64,000 bases of DNA from Hormiphora californensis (taxonomy: Eukaryota > Ctenophora > Tentaculata > Cydippida > Pleurobrachiidae). A program made the translations under genes and the position numbers. Location of the stretch: assembly GCA_020137815.1 (NCBI GenBank), contig CM035352.1, positions 89,575 to 153,574 on the forward strand, given 5' to 3'. Below the pieces are notes generated by a model that had not been told where the DNA came from, made no database searches, and was given only the letters and a program-made list of their open reading frames with translations. Of this stretch, positions 23,031 through 34,240 are shown piece after piece (position 1 is the first letter of the stretch; each line of letters begins with the position of its first letter).

Positions 23031-23149
23031 TAGGGTTAGGGTTAGGGTTAGGGTTAGGGTTAGGGTTAGGGTTAGGGTTAGGGTTAGGGTTAGGGTTAGG
23101 GTTAGGGTTAGGGTTAGGGTTAGGGTTAGGGTTAGGGTTAGGGTTAGGG
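23031..23149 (+). repeat. Interstitial telomeric repeat, (TTAGGG)20
   Basis: 119 bp of uninterrupted TTAGGG units with no variant, G-rich strand reading left to right. Both sides are non-telomeric. To its right, two similar 20-bp blocks occur (ATCGAATTCCTGCCAGCG and ATCGATTTCCTGCCACGC). The dipeptide-like frames are artefacts. Confidence 0.97.
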
Positions 23150-24424
23150 CCATAAACAATCGAATTCCTGCCAGCGAGGGCGCGGTTAAGATCAATCGAT
23201 TTCCTGCCACGCCCACGGTTAGGAACACAGTGTACGGAAATCCGACACATTTTATTTTTAAGTGCTACTTTAGTTAATCACTGCTAATTAGTGGTTGAAT
23301 ATTTTGAAGTTTTAAGAACGGAAAAAGGGAACAGAAGGGATTATCTATCCAGCTATGTAATTTTTAGTTGAATTTTCAGATCATAACATAAGTCTATCCT
23401 TCCAGAACACCAGGTCATTTTTGGTCAATTTTGGACATAATTGATCAATTATCTAATTGACCAATTAACTTTTTTTAAGGTTAAGCTGGCCTAACCTTCA
23501 CGTCTCAACGTCCTCTTTCAGATGGTGTAATTTTTTTGGAATTTTGTAAAACACATTATTGGGCACGTCGCGCCCCCCATGTTCGCGCGCCCGTAGGGCG
23601 ATCCCCTCACATAGGGGGCACAGTCACGACTAGCGCACTCGTAGAATGCTTCGTTCTGCTAAACGGCGCTAGTTAGCGTTTTAATTTTTGGATTTTCTGA
23701 TCGGTCATGTTCTAAATGAATGCAACGAACAGGTCTCGATTTGAAACTCTCAAAAACCGTGGCGTAATCGCCGATTTGCTCAAATCGGTTTTTTGGCAAT
23801 TACGGGAGAACGGAATATCCATAAAATCCCAAACTCTGGGATATGTTAGAGGAGACAATTTGACACCTTCGTGTCGAAGGATTTTTCGCTTATTCTTCTG
23901 GTCTTCAACTGACGGCCATTTGAATTAATTTGACCTCTCTTCCCCCGACCCTTAGTCCCACTAAACGACAGCTTTATAAGTAACCATCTTTTTTTCCCAG
24001 GTAGAGAATCCCTTGAACTGGTGCAACGTATAGGTGGATAAGCCAGAAACGATTTCTGGACAGAGGAATCGACTCTCAAAGTTGGATGATTTCAAACAGT
24101 GATTGGACTTTTTGGGACACTTTGACTTTAAAAAGAGTGATACATTTATCATTTTCCGACATAATTTTACCTAATTTGACCAACTAAAGTGTTTAATTAA
24201 TCGTTAATTGCTTAATTAAGAAAATCGGACGCGCAAATATACAAACGCGCAGTTTTTTTCAACTTACCGCGCGCGATGAATAAATCATCGCAAGGCAAGT
24301 GTGCGCGAGCTAGAAAATCTTTTAAATTTTTCAAAAACAAACTTTTTCACAGCCTTGCGCACCTGTCCCTCACTGAACAGCATTTACTTGACGATGAGGT
24401 ACGTGCAAAAGTCTTTAATTATTA
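23150..24424. other. AT-rich intergenic DNA
   Basis: No gene seen. A GC-rich island near 23565-23640 (GTCGCGCCCCCC, GCGCGCCCGTAGGGCG) stands out. A TTTGGTCAATTTTGGACAT string near 23420 recurs near 55347 in the same orientation, suggesting an old dispersed repeat. Confidence 0.4.
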
Positions 24425-24510
24425 AGGGGCGATTCAAAAAGGACGTTGAGGGATAGGGGGAGGGGCAGGTAGCCGATTTCGAAAACGGACGTCCTTTTTG
24501 AATCGCCCCT
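24425..24510. repeat. Hairpin with AAAAAGGACGT ends
   Basis: GGGGCGATTCAAAAAGGACG at the left is complemented by CGTCCTTTTTGAATCGCCCC at the right, with a short GGGGGAGGGG spacer. Probably a small MITE remnant. Confidence 0.6.
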
Positions 24511-24532
24511 AAACCCAAAAAAAAGGTAAACC

Positions 24533-24738
24533 AAAACTACTGTAGCCCTTGCTGTGCGCGACCGGATTTTAGACGGCCATAGCTCCACCCCTGATAAGAT
24601 ACGAGATTTGTTTTGAGATCATGTCGAGTTCTTCCTACAAAACAAATCTCAAGTCTATCTCATCAGGGAGTGGAGCTATGACCGTGGAAAATTTCACAAA
24701 ACCAGAGCGAGGGCTATAGTAGTTTTGGTTTACCTTTA
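24533..24738. mobile_element. MITE, second complete member of the 8629 family
   Basis: Inverted ends AGGTAAACCAAAACTACTG and its complement. The interior shares GGAGCTATG, GAACTCGACATG-like and CAAAACAAAT strings with 8629-8858. Non-coding. Confidence 0.7.
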
Positions 24739-25137
24739 CATCCTTCGTTAGCGTCCAGTTTCAACTACAAAAAGTCAGTGTGCATCTTGTATCTAAGTTA
24801 TGTAGTCAGAATTCATATGTTTCTGAGCCTACGACAAGAATTGCAGGCCTTCTAACCTTGATGTCCATCTCGGAGTCTCTTATCCATGAACCAAGATTTA
24901 AGATTAGTGTGACAGTTTGGTACAGGTTCCGTCTATCTGTGTATTTCTAGCTCCTTTACTGAAGCAATGCCATCAGCAGACTCTTCTCCTTGGGGCACGT
25001 TTCAGTGTAAATGGGTGCCTCTCCAGTCCCAAGTGCAGTTCGCATACATGTCAGTAAAGACCTGTGCTTTATTGTTAGCATGTATATATAAAACAGACAA
25101 AGCATCTGTGCTCTGTGATTTTCAAGGTGACTAAGGT

Positions 25138-25205
25138 AGCTCAAATAATAGGGCAACCTTCCCGGCCTATTAATTTCAATTAATATCGGTATAATATTGG
25201 TATAA
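25138..25205. repeat. Partial copy of the TAGGCCGGAA MITE
   Basis: Matches one end of the complete element at 27936-28141 (GTAGCTCAAAT, GGGCAACCTT, GGCCTATTAATTTCAATT). Further partial copies are near 33840, 34975 and 36230. Confidence 0.6.
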
Positions 25206-25308
25206 TAAAAAATAAAAAACAACGGTGTGGATGTTTAGACATAATCTATGTTATAATCTATATTATAGTACAATTAAATACCTTTTTATAAATCAAGATT
25301 TGTTTCAG

Positions 25309-26909
25309 ACACGTGCTACTGGCTATGATATTGGCGTCGGCACAGTCACTTTGCTGGATCAAAGGTGTTACTTATCATCTCCAGAGGAACACAACGCAGT
25401 ACTGTGGCTCAGTTGAACGCGCTATGATGATTCACGAAGGTTAGTTTTGCATTATAATAAAACATATTTCGTGTCCTGGTGTTTGTACCGTTTCAGTGAG
25501 CTAGCTAAGCTAAGGAGCTTCTAAAATCATTCCCCTACTAAAACGCTATCTCGTGCGATCTCGTGCGATCTTGAATATGGGACAAGTTGAACTCATGTTG
25601 TGCACTATCGTCCTAGGAACAGATAGTCGATTAGTCATTTATAGGTATGACAACATGGGAAGATCATAACGTAAATATTTAGTACTTACTTCTGGTTTAG
25701 GACATTGTTGTAAGTTTATCAAGCAGCTCGTCCTTCTCTACCTGTTGTTTCCGCTCTATTTTCTTGGTTTCTTTGCGGTACAAAGATGCTGATATGAACT
25801 TGTAACATGCCAATGACAGGCGACAGTAAACTGCTAATATCGGTAGTAGTAAGATACCTGAAACATTTTTTAGTCCCGACCTTGTTTCACTATACCTTGT
25901 TTCACTATACCTTGTTTCACTATACCCCACACACAAGATAAGAGGAGAGTTAAAACCTCCCTCCCTCCCTCCCTCCCTCCCTCCCCTCCCTCCCTCCCTC
26001 CCTCCCTCCCTCCCTCCCTCCCTCCCTCCCTCCCTCCCTCCCTCCCTCCCTCCCTCCCTCCCTCCCTCCCTCCCTCCCTCCCTCCCTCCCTCCCTCCCTC
26101 CCTCCCTCCCTCCCTCCCTCCCTCCCTCCCTCCCTCCCTCCCTCCCTCCCTCCCTCCCTCCCTCCCTCCCTCCCTCCCTCCCTCCCTCCCTCCCTCCCTC
26201 CCTCCCTCCCTCCCTCCCTCCCTCCCTCCCTCCCTCCCTCCCTCCCTCCCTCCCTCCCTCCCTTTTTTCTAACCAGCAATAATGACGAATAATATAAGAC
26301 GCCAGTGCGAAATACCCCCATCCACAATGCCAATAAGTTCGCCAAACAGTTCGCCGATAGAGTGACTATGAGTATGCTCCTTTTCCTCTCCTTCTTTTTC
26401 GTCAGCAATCAAATCCGTCCTAGAGAGTAAGACATGAGCTGATGAACACCCTGTTACATGAAGTTCCCCGACCAACCAATAATTTTTACGTGTCACATAT
26501 ATATGTATCACAACAATATATATGTATCACAACAATGTAAACCCCGATTAAGATAGGTGTAATATCGGTAGTTTGAAGATTTTACACGCACTCGTTAACT
26601 GCGAGCTGGGTGATTGATTTTAGCTATAAAAATGAGGGCTCCCTGTGTCAAACAGCTGGGAAGCAGAGCTGCCCCAACAAGGGTGCCACCAGATCATCCT
26701 TGAATAATATTTTTAAACGTCAACTTACGCATTAAATTCAATATCTGAGATATCCACTGATTTGACATTATCACGATAAATGAGGTGTCCCTCTATCTTC
26801 CTTGGTGGGTAAATGGTTTCACCTGTAGGGATATTATTTGATGTATCTTGATACTTGTAGAATACGGACAGTGGTGACATTTTTGAGAGAGAGAGAGAGA
26901 GAGAGAGAT

Positions 26910-26982
<73 letters not shown>

Positions 26983-29900
26983 AAGAGAGAGAGTGAGTGA
27001 GTGAGTGAGTGAGTGAGTGAGTGAGTGAGTGAGTGAGTGAGTGAGTGAGTGAGTGAGTGAGTGAGTGAGTGCGTGCGTGAGTGGTGCGTGGTGCGGTGGT
27101 GACGTGAGTGTGGTGTCGTGCGTGCTGCGTGCGTGCGTGCGTGCGTGCGTGGTGCGTGCGTGCGTGCGTGAGTGAGTGCGTGAGTGAGTGCGTGGTGGTG
27201 CGTGCGTGGTGCGTGGTGCTGGTGGGCGTGGTGCGTTGGTGCGTGAGTGACGTGCGTGGTGGTTGCGTGGCAGGAGGAAGCAGGCGAGACGACGCAGCGC
27301 GGAGCGGCGGCTGCGTCGCGTGGGTGCGTGTGCGTGCGTGCGTGATGACGTGCGTGCGTGCGTGCGTGGTGCGTGCGTGCGGGTGCTGGTGCTGGTGACG
27401 TGCGTGGTGCGTGTGAGTGGTGCGTGCTGCGTGCGTGAGTGCGGTGCGTGCGTGCGTGGTGCGTGCGTGCGTGGAGTGCGTGAGCTGCGTGCGTTGCAGT
27501 GCGTGCGTGCGTGGTGGTGCGTGCTGCGTGAGTGCGTGCGTGGGCGTGGTGACTGCGTGCGTGCAGTGGTGAGTGAGTGAGTGAGTGAGTGAGTGAGTGA
27601 GTGAGTGAGTGAGTGAGTGAGTGAGTGAGTGAGTTAGTGAGTGAGGAAAATTCCAGATTTAAATGTACCTCCTTTAATGTTAACGGATAGTGTTGTTTTC
27701 CAATCGAAGAAGCAGGTGCTAGCCGTGCACTTCCTCTCATTTCCTGCGACCATCTCCCCAACAACCACCAAACTGTGGACGTTTCCTACCAGTATCCCCG
27801 ATGGTAGGTCCACGTAAGGTGTACTGCTGGGGCACTCAATGGTCTGCCTGGGGCACGACTCACTGTTAAGTTGCAGACAGCTCAACTTGTGGTCCTGAAG
27901 AGAAATTAATATAATTATAATTTAGTATATATGTATTATACCAAAACTAATTGAAATTAGTAGGCCGGAAAGGTTGCCCTATGATTTGAGCTACCTTTGC
28001 CACCGTAACATTCACGGGGTAAAAACAGGGTATAACAGATGTTTCGTCTATCTTCAAAAGGAAATACATACTGGTGCCAAAGGTAGCTCAAATCATAGGG
28101 CAACCTTTCCGGCGTACTAATTTCAATTAGTTTTGGTATAATTTGCATCATTCTTGGGATTTTTATCCATTTAGATGTAGTAGAACAAGTACAGAGAGGA
28201 TAGAATCGCTTAGTTGCATTTTTTTCATTTTTGACGTCATTTTGACGTCATAAAATGACGTCACGACGTCATGAAGTCAAAATTTTGACGTCATATTATC
28301 GGGATTACCTAGATGAAGTTACTGACCAAGTTTGAGATCGATTGGATAAGATTTGAGTCCGCTATGGCGAAAAACCCCATATCGTCATATCTAATTTTAA
28401 ACAGTCATAACACTTCAGACGCGTTTTAAGACCCTTTATATACATGTAGTTTTGAAAATATAGTTTCTGAAAGTTCAGACAATTCTCTTTCCATGATATA
28501 GTCTTCGTGTTTCGATTAGAATCCGTCTTCAGGCTGTAAATTGAGCTCAAATAATAAGATAATATTTGGGCCCACTATACACTAGTTTTGGTGTAATTTT
28601 TGGGATTAGATGTACATAGTTCAAAGATGCAATAAAATTGCAAAATTTTCATTTATGACGTCATAAAGCGACATCATGTCATAATGATGACGTATTATCA
28701 TCCGGATTACCTAGATAAAGATACTGTAATTTCAGAATAAAATCTTCACGGGATTTTACCTTTGCGCTTGCCAGCGCATTGACTTACTGCTGTCACAAAA
28801 TACTGTGCGTCACGCTCATAAATTGGCCCACGTACAACCACCCTCTTGCATTTTCCTCCAACTATCAGGTCTGTAGATAACGCCATAAATTCCTCCACCA
28901 ATCTGACCCTCTTTGGCATTATCACCAACCCGTGGAAGGTTATAGGCCCACTGACGTCCACTTCTGTCAGTTGCATCCTCCCCAGGTCGATGACGGCATC
29001 GTAAGGAATGCTATCCTAAAACAGGAGTATTTTGCATTAATTAAACTATGTTTTGGGAACCTTGAAGTGCAATTTGAATATATATTCTTAAACATCTATT
29101 GTGATTTACAGTTTCATGGTTACTTACATTAATCAGGGTTTTCAGTAATGAAGACGTGGCAGTCTTCAAGTCAATCCTCTCGATTGATTTATACCTTAAT
29201 AGCCTCAGGACAGTTTCCTCGAACAGCGTCATATCGTGTCTATATCGTGTATATAATAGAATTATGTATACAGTCGACGACGGAAAATCATTTCCTAGTG
29301 CAGGAGCTAAGTAGTAAAGATCGGCACGTGCCAAAACTTTTGGAGCTATGACAAAAATGTGACTTTTGGCCCAAAAGTCACCTTTTTGTCATAGCTCCTT
29401 CCAAAAAAATCACTAGTGTGTTAGTAATATAATGTAGGGGTGCTTGTGTTAAGGGTGCGACGTGCCCAAATGATGATCTACCTGCTCCTACTATATCACA
29501 ATGAACAGCTGGTAGTAAATCACGACATATCAATTTACTTACCGTTTATCCAGCGTAAACATTGCCAGCTGCTCCCAGCACTGGATAACTGTCGCCACTG
29601 CCCTGAGGCTAGAAGACTCCTGCCAGAACCCCTCCACTACGTGCTTGTTAAACTGAACCTAAATATACGGAATTTGATAAGTTTGGCAAATGTTTACTAC
29701 TCTTACTTATATATCCATTAGAATGTAAACACTTAGCCAAACTTACATGATCCTCTCCATTCTTGTGCGACCCAAAAAGCTGCCTTTCGATCTCGTCACG
29801 AAGGTTAAATCTCTTCGATCGGGAACCTATTTTAAGGTAATTATAGTTTGTCACACACAAAAACTCCACAACAAGCTCATGTGAGGCCCTTGTCCCTCAC

Positions 29901-31787
29901 TCAAACAGTTAATATAGTATCTTAATATAGTATACTTACTCTGTAGACTCGTTGGTCCACCTACTTGATCAACTTTATCGGCCAAATATAACAAATCTTT
30001 TGTTAGGTTTTCAACAGCTAGAAATGAAGTGAGTCAGGTTGCCCTTTTATCACTAAATGATGCAGTAACTAGCACAAAAGTTGCTTGGGTTTTAACTATT
30101 TAACTCAAATGTAATTACTTACTCGTTGTCCATCCGTCAAAACATGTATCTATGTCCTCCCGTCCCTTGAACCCTCTCCTCCCATCCATGAGTCCTCTTA
30201 TCATTACCGGTATCTCTATCACCGGGATATCAACAGTTATAACCACGTTCATTGTCGTAATAGTTGTATCTGCCAGATAAGAGAATAAGAATTGGTTGAT
30301 TGATCTGCGAAATTGAAATGCAATAAATGAGTGGGTGGGCATTTTAGCACGTGTGCTAAAAATATCATACAGGTTTTTTATAACGATTTTTCTCAAAACC
30401 ATCTTACCTTCAACGATCCATTTGTGCCCAGAAGAGTGGAGCACTGTTCCAATAGAAGGGTAAACGATCTTGGCTTGTACTAGCTGGCATATCAGCAGGA
30501 TTGCAAAGATAATCATCACGCTAGATCTAAAGGAAATAAAAATAATAAATAATTTTAAATGTAAGATACATCGTTTACATTCTTGCTGAGGTCGTTCCTG
30601 GCGGCCCACTTGGGGGAATAAAACCTCTGCGCTTGCCAGTGCAGTGACTAGTTCGGGTCAGACCACGAATTACCAGAAACCCGATTTACCGGATTATATA
30701 ATAGGGAATTTACAGTATGTATTTTGCCCCCCCCCCCCCCCCCCATATTGTATGTATGTATTATAAAAGTATATTAACCCAAGTTCCTCACTACAGATCC
30801 ATGCCAATGTGGTCACGAAGGACTGATGGTACGCATTGAGAGAGACATTTGTGGGGGGATAACCGTTCATGGGTTCGGATGTTGCAAGGTTGTAAACCCA
30901 CCGCTGACATGCCATGAAGGTTTGAAAACAATTTTTTTAAATCTGCTTTTAAAATTGGAACTTAAGTCGGATTTTTTGAAGTTGTCACCCCCCTGGTGTG
31001 CGGAATGTTTTTGTGCATCACATGACATGTTAACGTGTGATGTTTGGCTCAAAACTGAAAAATTTTACATGTGCTTTGAGGGTGACAACTTTAAACATGT
31101 GCAGAGTTTCATGTGATCTGAAATCTAATTTAATTAGCTAATGAGAGAACGGGCACTTGAATGCAGTTACATTTTATGTGATCTTCATAGTTGGTATTGA
31201 AGGCGCCATCGTGTTTTTATTGATCAAAAGCCGCACATAGTGGCTCAAAATTTCCGTTATAAATGGCCTCATCATATTTAGTGAAACCAGTTAATTGGTT
31301 TAATGAAGGAGCAGTTACTATGCGCTGACGTGACGTTACGCATTTTGACCACGCTCGAGTTCTATCTATCTACGGAGTGCCTGGGCTTGCCAACGGCAAG
31401 CCCACAGGGGACTATCGCAAAGCGATATCGCCGGCACTAGGAGAATAGCCCCCCTCCCCTCCCCCACCATCAGGAACTGCCCACAGGACAGGTTCCATTA
31501 TAGGTGGCTTCGGGTTCGGGAGGGTAAACGCTCGAGTTATTGTCCTTTCAAATCCTTTATGATCTTTTTAGCACACGTGCTAAAACAATCAACCGGATGG
31601 ATGCCTTCGGCATCCACCCGGGCAGGGGAAAAAATCCCAAATCCCATTATTAGAGAACGAAGTGGAGGACAAACGTGAGGAGAACGGTGAGGAGCCCAAA
31701 GATGAGGAGGCAAAAAATGTACTTATTACCATTGCCTGTGTGGCTAGTTTCTTCACCATCATTTCCCTCATCCCCAAAGCAGTGTAA
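25309..31787 (+). CDS. Gene B: small Cys-rich single-pass membrane protein (predicted, 3 exons seen)
   Basis: Exons at 25309-25439, 30797-30919 and 31654-31787 (stop TAA 31785-31787) all have AG/GT borders, and the joins are phase 1 each time. The first begins with a hydrophobic stretch (VLLAMILASAQS) that looks like a signal-peptide end; the true start may be in an unseen upstream exon. The middle exon is Cys-rich (DPCQCGHEG, GFGCCKVVNPPLTC). The last is acidic, then a hydrophobic segment (VLITIACVASFFTIISLIP) at the very C-terminus. About 128 codons are visible. I do not recognise the family. Its first intron (about 5.4 kb) would contain all of gene A on the other strand, which is the main reason for caution. 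Confidence 0.5.
25697..30516 (-). CDS. Gene A: spliced type I membrane glycoprotein, F-type envelope-like
   Basis: Eleven exons (high to low): 30516-30408, 30269-30123, 30017-29940, 29895-29747, 29658-29543, 29239-29128, 29015-28788, 27894-27669, 26822-26729, 26419-26274, 25857-25697. All have AG/GT borders; the lengths sum to 1566 nt, exactly 522 codons with the stop. It starts with a signal peptide (MIIFAILLICQLVQA). Residues about 137-140 are RSKR, a furin-type site, followed about 11 residues later by LFG. A Cys-rich ectodomain, a membrane span at about 461-490 and a charged tail follow. This order resembles baculovirus F and errantivirus envelope proteins, which drive membrane fusion. 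That likeness is my inference from layout and a few motifs. An open frame with many introns suggests a domesticated host gene. Existence of the gene is much surer than its family. Confidence 0.6.
25957..26262. repeat. (CCCT)n tract filling gene A intron 10
   Basis: About 300 bp of nearly pure CCCT/CTCC, so the transcribed strand reads GGGA repeats. It fills most of the intron between the last two exons of gene A. Length is probably polymorphic. Confidence 0.95.
26885..27641. repeat. GA / GTGA / GTGC compound repeat filling gene A intron 8
   Basis: (GA)n at 26885-26993, then (GTGA)n to about 27070, a variable GTGC-rich zone to about 27565, and (GTGA)n again to 27641. It occupies almost all of the intron between exons 8 and 9 of gene A. 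The long minus-strand frame through it is repeat only. Confidence 0.95.
27936..28141. mobile_element. MITE with TTATACCAAAAC inverted ends
   Basis: A near-perfect hairpin of about 206 bp, TTATACCAAAACTAATTGAA at the left and its complement at the right. Arms include TAGGCCGGAAAGGTTGCCC. It lies in gene A intron 7. It is the complete member of a family with several partial copies in the window. Confidence 0.75.
28231..28293. promoter_or_regulatory. Cluster of four TGACGTCA palindromes
   Basis: TGACGTCA, the consensus CRE/ATF site, occurs at 28232, 28243, 28256 and 28286 inside gene A intron 7, and similar GACGTCAT strings recur near 28657-28695. This may be an intronic enhancer or simply a repeat. 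Function is not shown. Confidence 0.35.
29345..29405. repeat. Hairpin in gene A intron 5
   Basis: GGAGCTATGACAAAAATGTG faces CACCTTTTTGTCATAGCTCC around TTTTGGCCCAAAA. A short perfect stem, likely a MITE relic. No coding content. Confidence 0.6.
30981..31089. repeat. Small inverted-repeat element with GTTGTCACCC ends
   Basis: GTTGTCACCC at 30981 and GGGTGACAAC ending at 31089. It lies in the proposed second intron of gene B and accounts for the run-on reading frame after exon 2. Confidence 0.5.
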
Positions 31788-33066
31788 GAAATTTAACATT
31801 ATTCTCTACCTATTTTAATTTTTATTGTGATGGTTAAATTTGCACTTGCAAAATTGTAGTTGCAAAATAATAATCAAATAATTTAATTTGCACCCCCCCC
31901 CCCCCCCCAGAAGAGGATGTATTTCATTGACAAGAAGAATATTTATCCGAAACCGTCCGGTTCCAGCTACGGTTCCGGTTCCGACTGCCCGTTACAGCCG
32001 CCCCGTATGTGAGGGGACCGCCCTACAGGCGCCCGAGAATGGGGGGCCCGTCGTGCCCAAGGTAGCGTCGGACTTTTCACTTGCGGATTTATGTTAAAAA
32101 CATTGCCGTAATTCTTCCTTTGAATATCTGCAGGATGCATACTATTCTTTTGGGTATCAAATTACCAAATTATGGTCAAATATCCATTTGAGATTCAGTA
32201 CACGTCCCTAGGGATCGTCTTATTGGCCATATATAGAACTGTTTTTAACAATTGTTTTGATATCGGGTGCCTTTGGTTATTTAATAAAAAGACACTTATT
32301 TCAGCTATCAATGTTATTTTACTATGTAATAATTTTTTAAAGACTTATTTTAAATTAATTTGCGGTAAAATTGGCACACTTACACCTTTCGCTAATTTCC
32401 ACCAGTTTATGACTTTTTATCCCGTCCTTTTTGTGTGTGTTTTGTGAGCCAGGATAACCTTATAAGCAATAAGAACCATAACCTGACCATTGCTATATTG
32501 ATATCTACACCGCCGACACAATTGTGTGTCTTTGTTTAACAGTAAATTTGTTTATTTTAAATCTTTATTAAGAATGTGTGGGATGTTCTAAGCTACCCTA
32601 CACCGCCATCCAAAAACAATTTTTAATGATTAACGACCTAAATGTGTGTCCTTGTTTAATAGAACTGTTTATTTTTAATTTTTTCAAGTTTATAAAATAT
32701 GTGTTTTTAACAACTAACAGCAAATTTGCCAAAAGAAATCTGGCACTTTCATCATTGCGACCACAGAAGGGGTCATTGTATCAACACACTGACCCCGGCC
32801 TCATCTCGATAACTACATCGATCCCTCCCAAGTGTTGCAGTTGTTGGTACATACAGCGCCGACAGTCGGACTCCGATTTACCGGGATGCTCGGGGGAAAG
32901 GGTTTTGCTTGTAAATCGGGGTCCCGGTAAATCGGGGTCCAACTGTTCCTGTTCGGAATGACGATCCAAACAAATGTAGATACCAAAAAGTGAAATAATT
33001 GAGAGGGGTCGATGTAGTCATCGACTCTAATGCGGCATTTAATAATAATAATATTTGGTATCACAG
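31788..33066. other. Intergenic, with one Pro/Arg-rich frame and a pogo-like MITE
   Basis: AT-rich DNA. A poly-C run ending in AG at about 31892-31910 leads into a GC-rich frame to 32097 with repeated PV/RP codons. I cannot tell whether it is an exon. A short pogo/Tigger-like MITE lies at 32862-32947. Nothing else is seen. Confidence 0.4.
32862..32947. mobile_element. pogo/Tigger-like MITE
   Basis: ACAGTCGGACTCCGATTTACC at one end and GGTAAATCGGGGTCCAACTGT at the other (both shortened matches). The family has CAGTCGGACCCCGATTTA ends with TA at the insertion point, as in pogo/Tigger elements. Confidence 0.65.
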
Positions 33067-33818
33067 GTACAGAGAGCACAACATTTTCTAGGTTATCCAA
33101 TGAGTGATCCGGAAAACAAAATTGATGCACCTAAGCCGAAACGGAAACGTCGTGCTAGTAAACTGGACCGACGGTCTGTCTTGAAAAGCAAGTCCCCCCG
33201 TGATACCCCCACTCAAGGAATGCTTACTTTTTATGACTTTATCGATGAAAAGTATGTTTTATTTAAATTCCTTTTATCACTGTGCTGGAAAACGCGGGGG
33301 AGGGGGGGGGGGGTAATCATGGTGACAAATGGTGACAAATGGTGACAAATGGTGACTCATCTGACCATTTAGGGTATGTCACCAATCACCATCACCATTT
33401 GTCACCATTTTTTGACGAAATGTGCGGATTTCGGCCGAATTACTATGAAAATTTTATAAAAATATATATTTTTTCATAAATTGTTAACATGGCCATTACG
33501 GATCGGCTAGTAATTTTTTGAAAAGCTAAAACTTCCCAAAAGTCACGTTTAGGGTGTGCCTCCTTCGCACAACACATAAAAGCGCAATTAACCACCGGTT
33601 ACCCCTTAATTACATCCAATCGACTTGAAACTTGGTAGTGTCCCATAACATCATATTATGCCTGTAGGAAGCTCCAGAGATGCTCCATGATTACCCCCCC
33701 CCCTCCGCCCCGCAAACGCAAAGGTGGCCCCATCGTCCCATGACTGTTCTAAACAAAATCCTCTCTTAGAATAAAAGAAGAAGAAGAGGTAAAGCAGAAG
33801 AAGGAACAGCTACAAAAG
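33067..33818 (+). CDS. Gene G: basic NLS-containing protein fragment (2 exons seen)
   Basis: Exon 33067-33251 (first ATG at 33100, possible start) ends at AAAA|GTATGT. Exon 33770-33818 follows TTAG and ends at AAG|GTAATA; the phases agree. The protein begins MSDPENK, carries PKPKRKRR (a likely nuclear localisation signal), then TFYDFIDEK and a Lys/Glu-rich coiled-coil-like segment (KEEEEVKQKKEQLQK). No stop is reached, so it continues in unseen exons or is broken. The second exon is duplicated at 34930-34978. Family not recognised. Confidence 0.45.
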
Positions 33819-33849
33819 GTAATAATTAGAATAATATCATTGAAATTAG

Positions 33850-34240
33850 TAGGCCGGAATGGCAACCTTTGTGCTGGCCAGCAGCTCCAGGACTACCATT
33901 AGTTCCCCTCATTCCTGGGGTACCAGGTCGTCCAGCATACCCGTCTCGTCTTGCCCGCCTAGCATGAGGGGCGTGACGTGCCCAACGTCTCGTCCGGGGG
34001 CACCCACAGGCCACAGCACCCTTGGCACCAGCAGCTCCGGGAGTACCATCATTTCCGGGGGTTCCAGGGGTTGATTTTCCAGGAGCACCCGCGTCACCGG
34101 GGTAACGACAGTTACCGGGTCGGCCAGGGGTACAGTCGGACGTCCATATATACTGAGATACTCTGGTGAAGGGGTTTTGCCCGGGAAATTGGGACAATAG
34201 AGAGGGGGTACTACACTGCACGTGCTAACGGAAAGAGGTT
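33850..34240 (-). pseudogene. Collagen-like Gly-X-Y segment, related to gene H
   Basis: The minus strand has TPGRPGNCRYPGDAGAPGKS followed by TPGTPGNDGTPGAAGAKG, i.e. short interrupted Gly-X-Y triplets, then a shifted frame with AGRPGTPGMRGTNGSPGAAG. The TPGRPGN start matches exon 2 of gene H (39287-39442). The segment is joined at 34131 to CAGTCGGACGTCCATAT and GGGAAATTGGGACAATAG, also found at 39752-39855. The zinc-knuckle exon is missing, so this is a rearranged partial copy. Confidence 0.5.

Noticed and set aside
23013-23250. Pro/Asn and Leu/Thr repeat frames
   Set aside because: Pure translation of the TTAGGG array.
24958-25048. Possible small exon on either strand
   Set aside because: Splice-like signals appear on both strands and no frame joins in phase to neighbouring exons of gene A or B.
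26793-27764. 323-codon minus-strand ORF with His/Thr/Ala repeats
   Set aside because: It joins parts of two real exons of gene A through an intron made of GTGA/GTGC repeats.
31889-32097. Pro/Arg-rich frame that could be a capsid-core-like basic protein
   Set aside because: The composition comes from a GC-rich block next to poly-C. There is no start, no clear donor and no partner exon.
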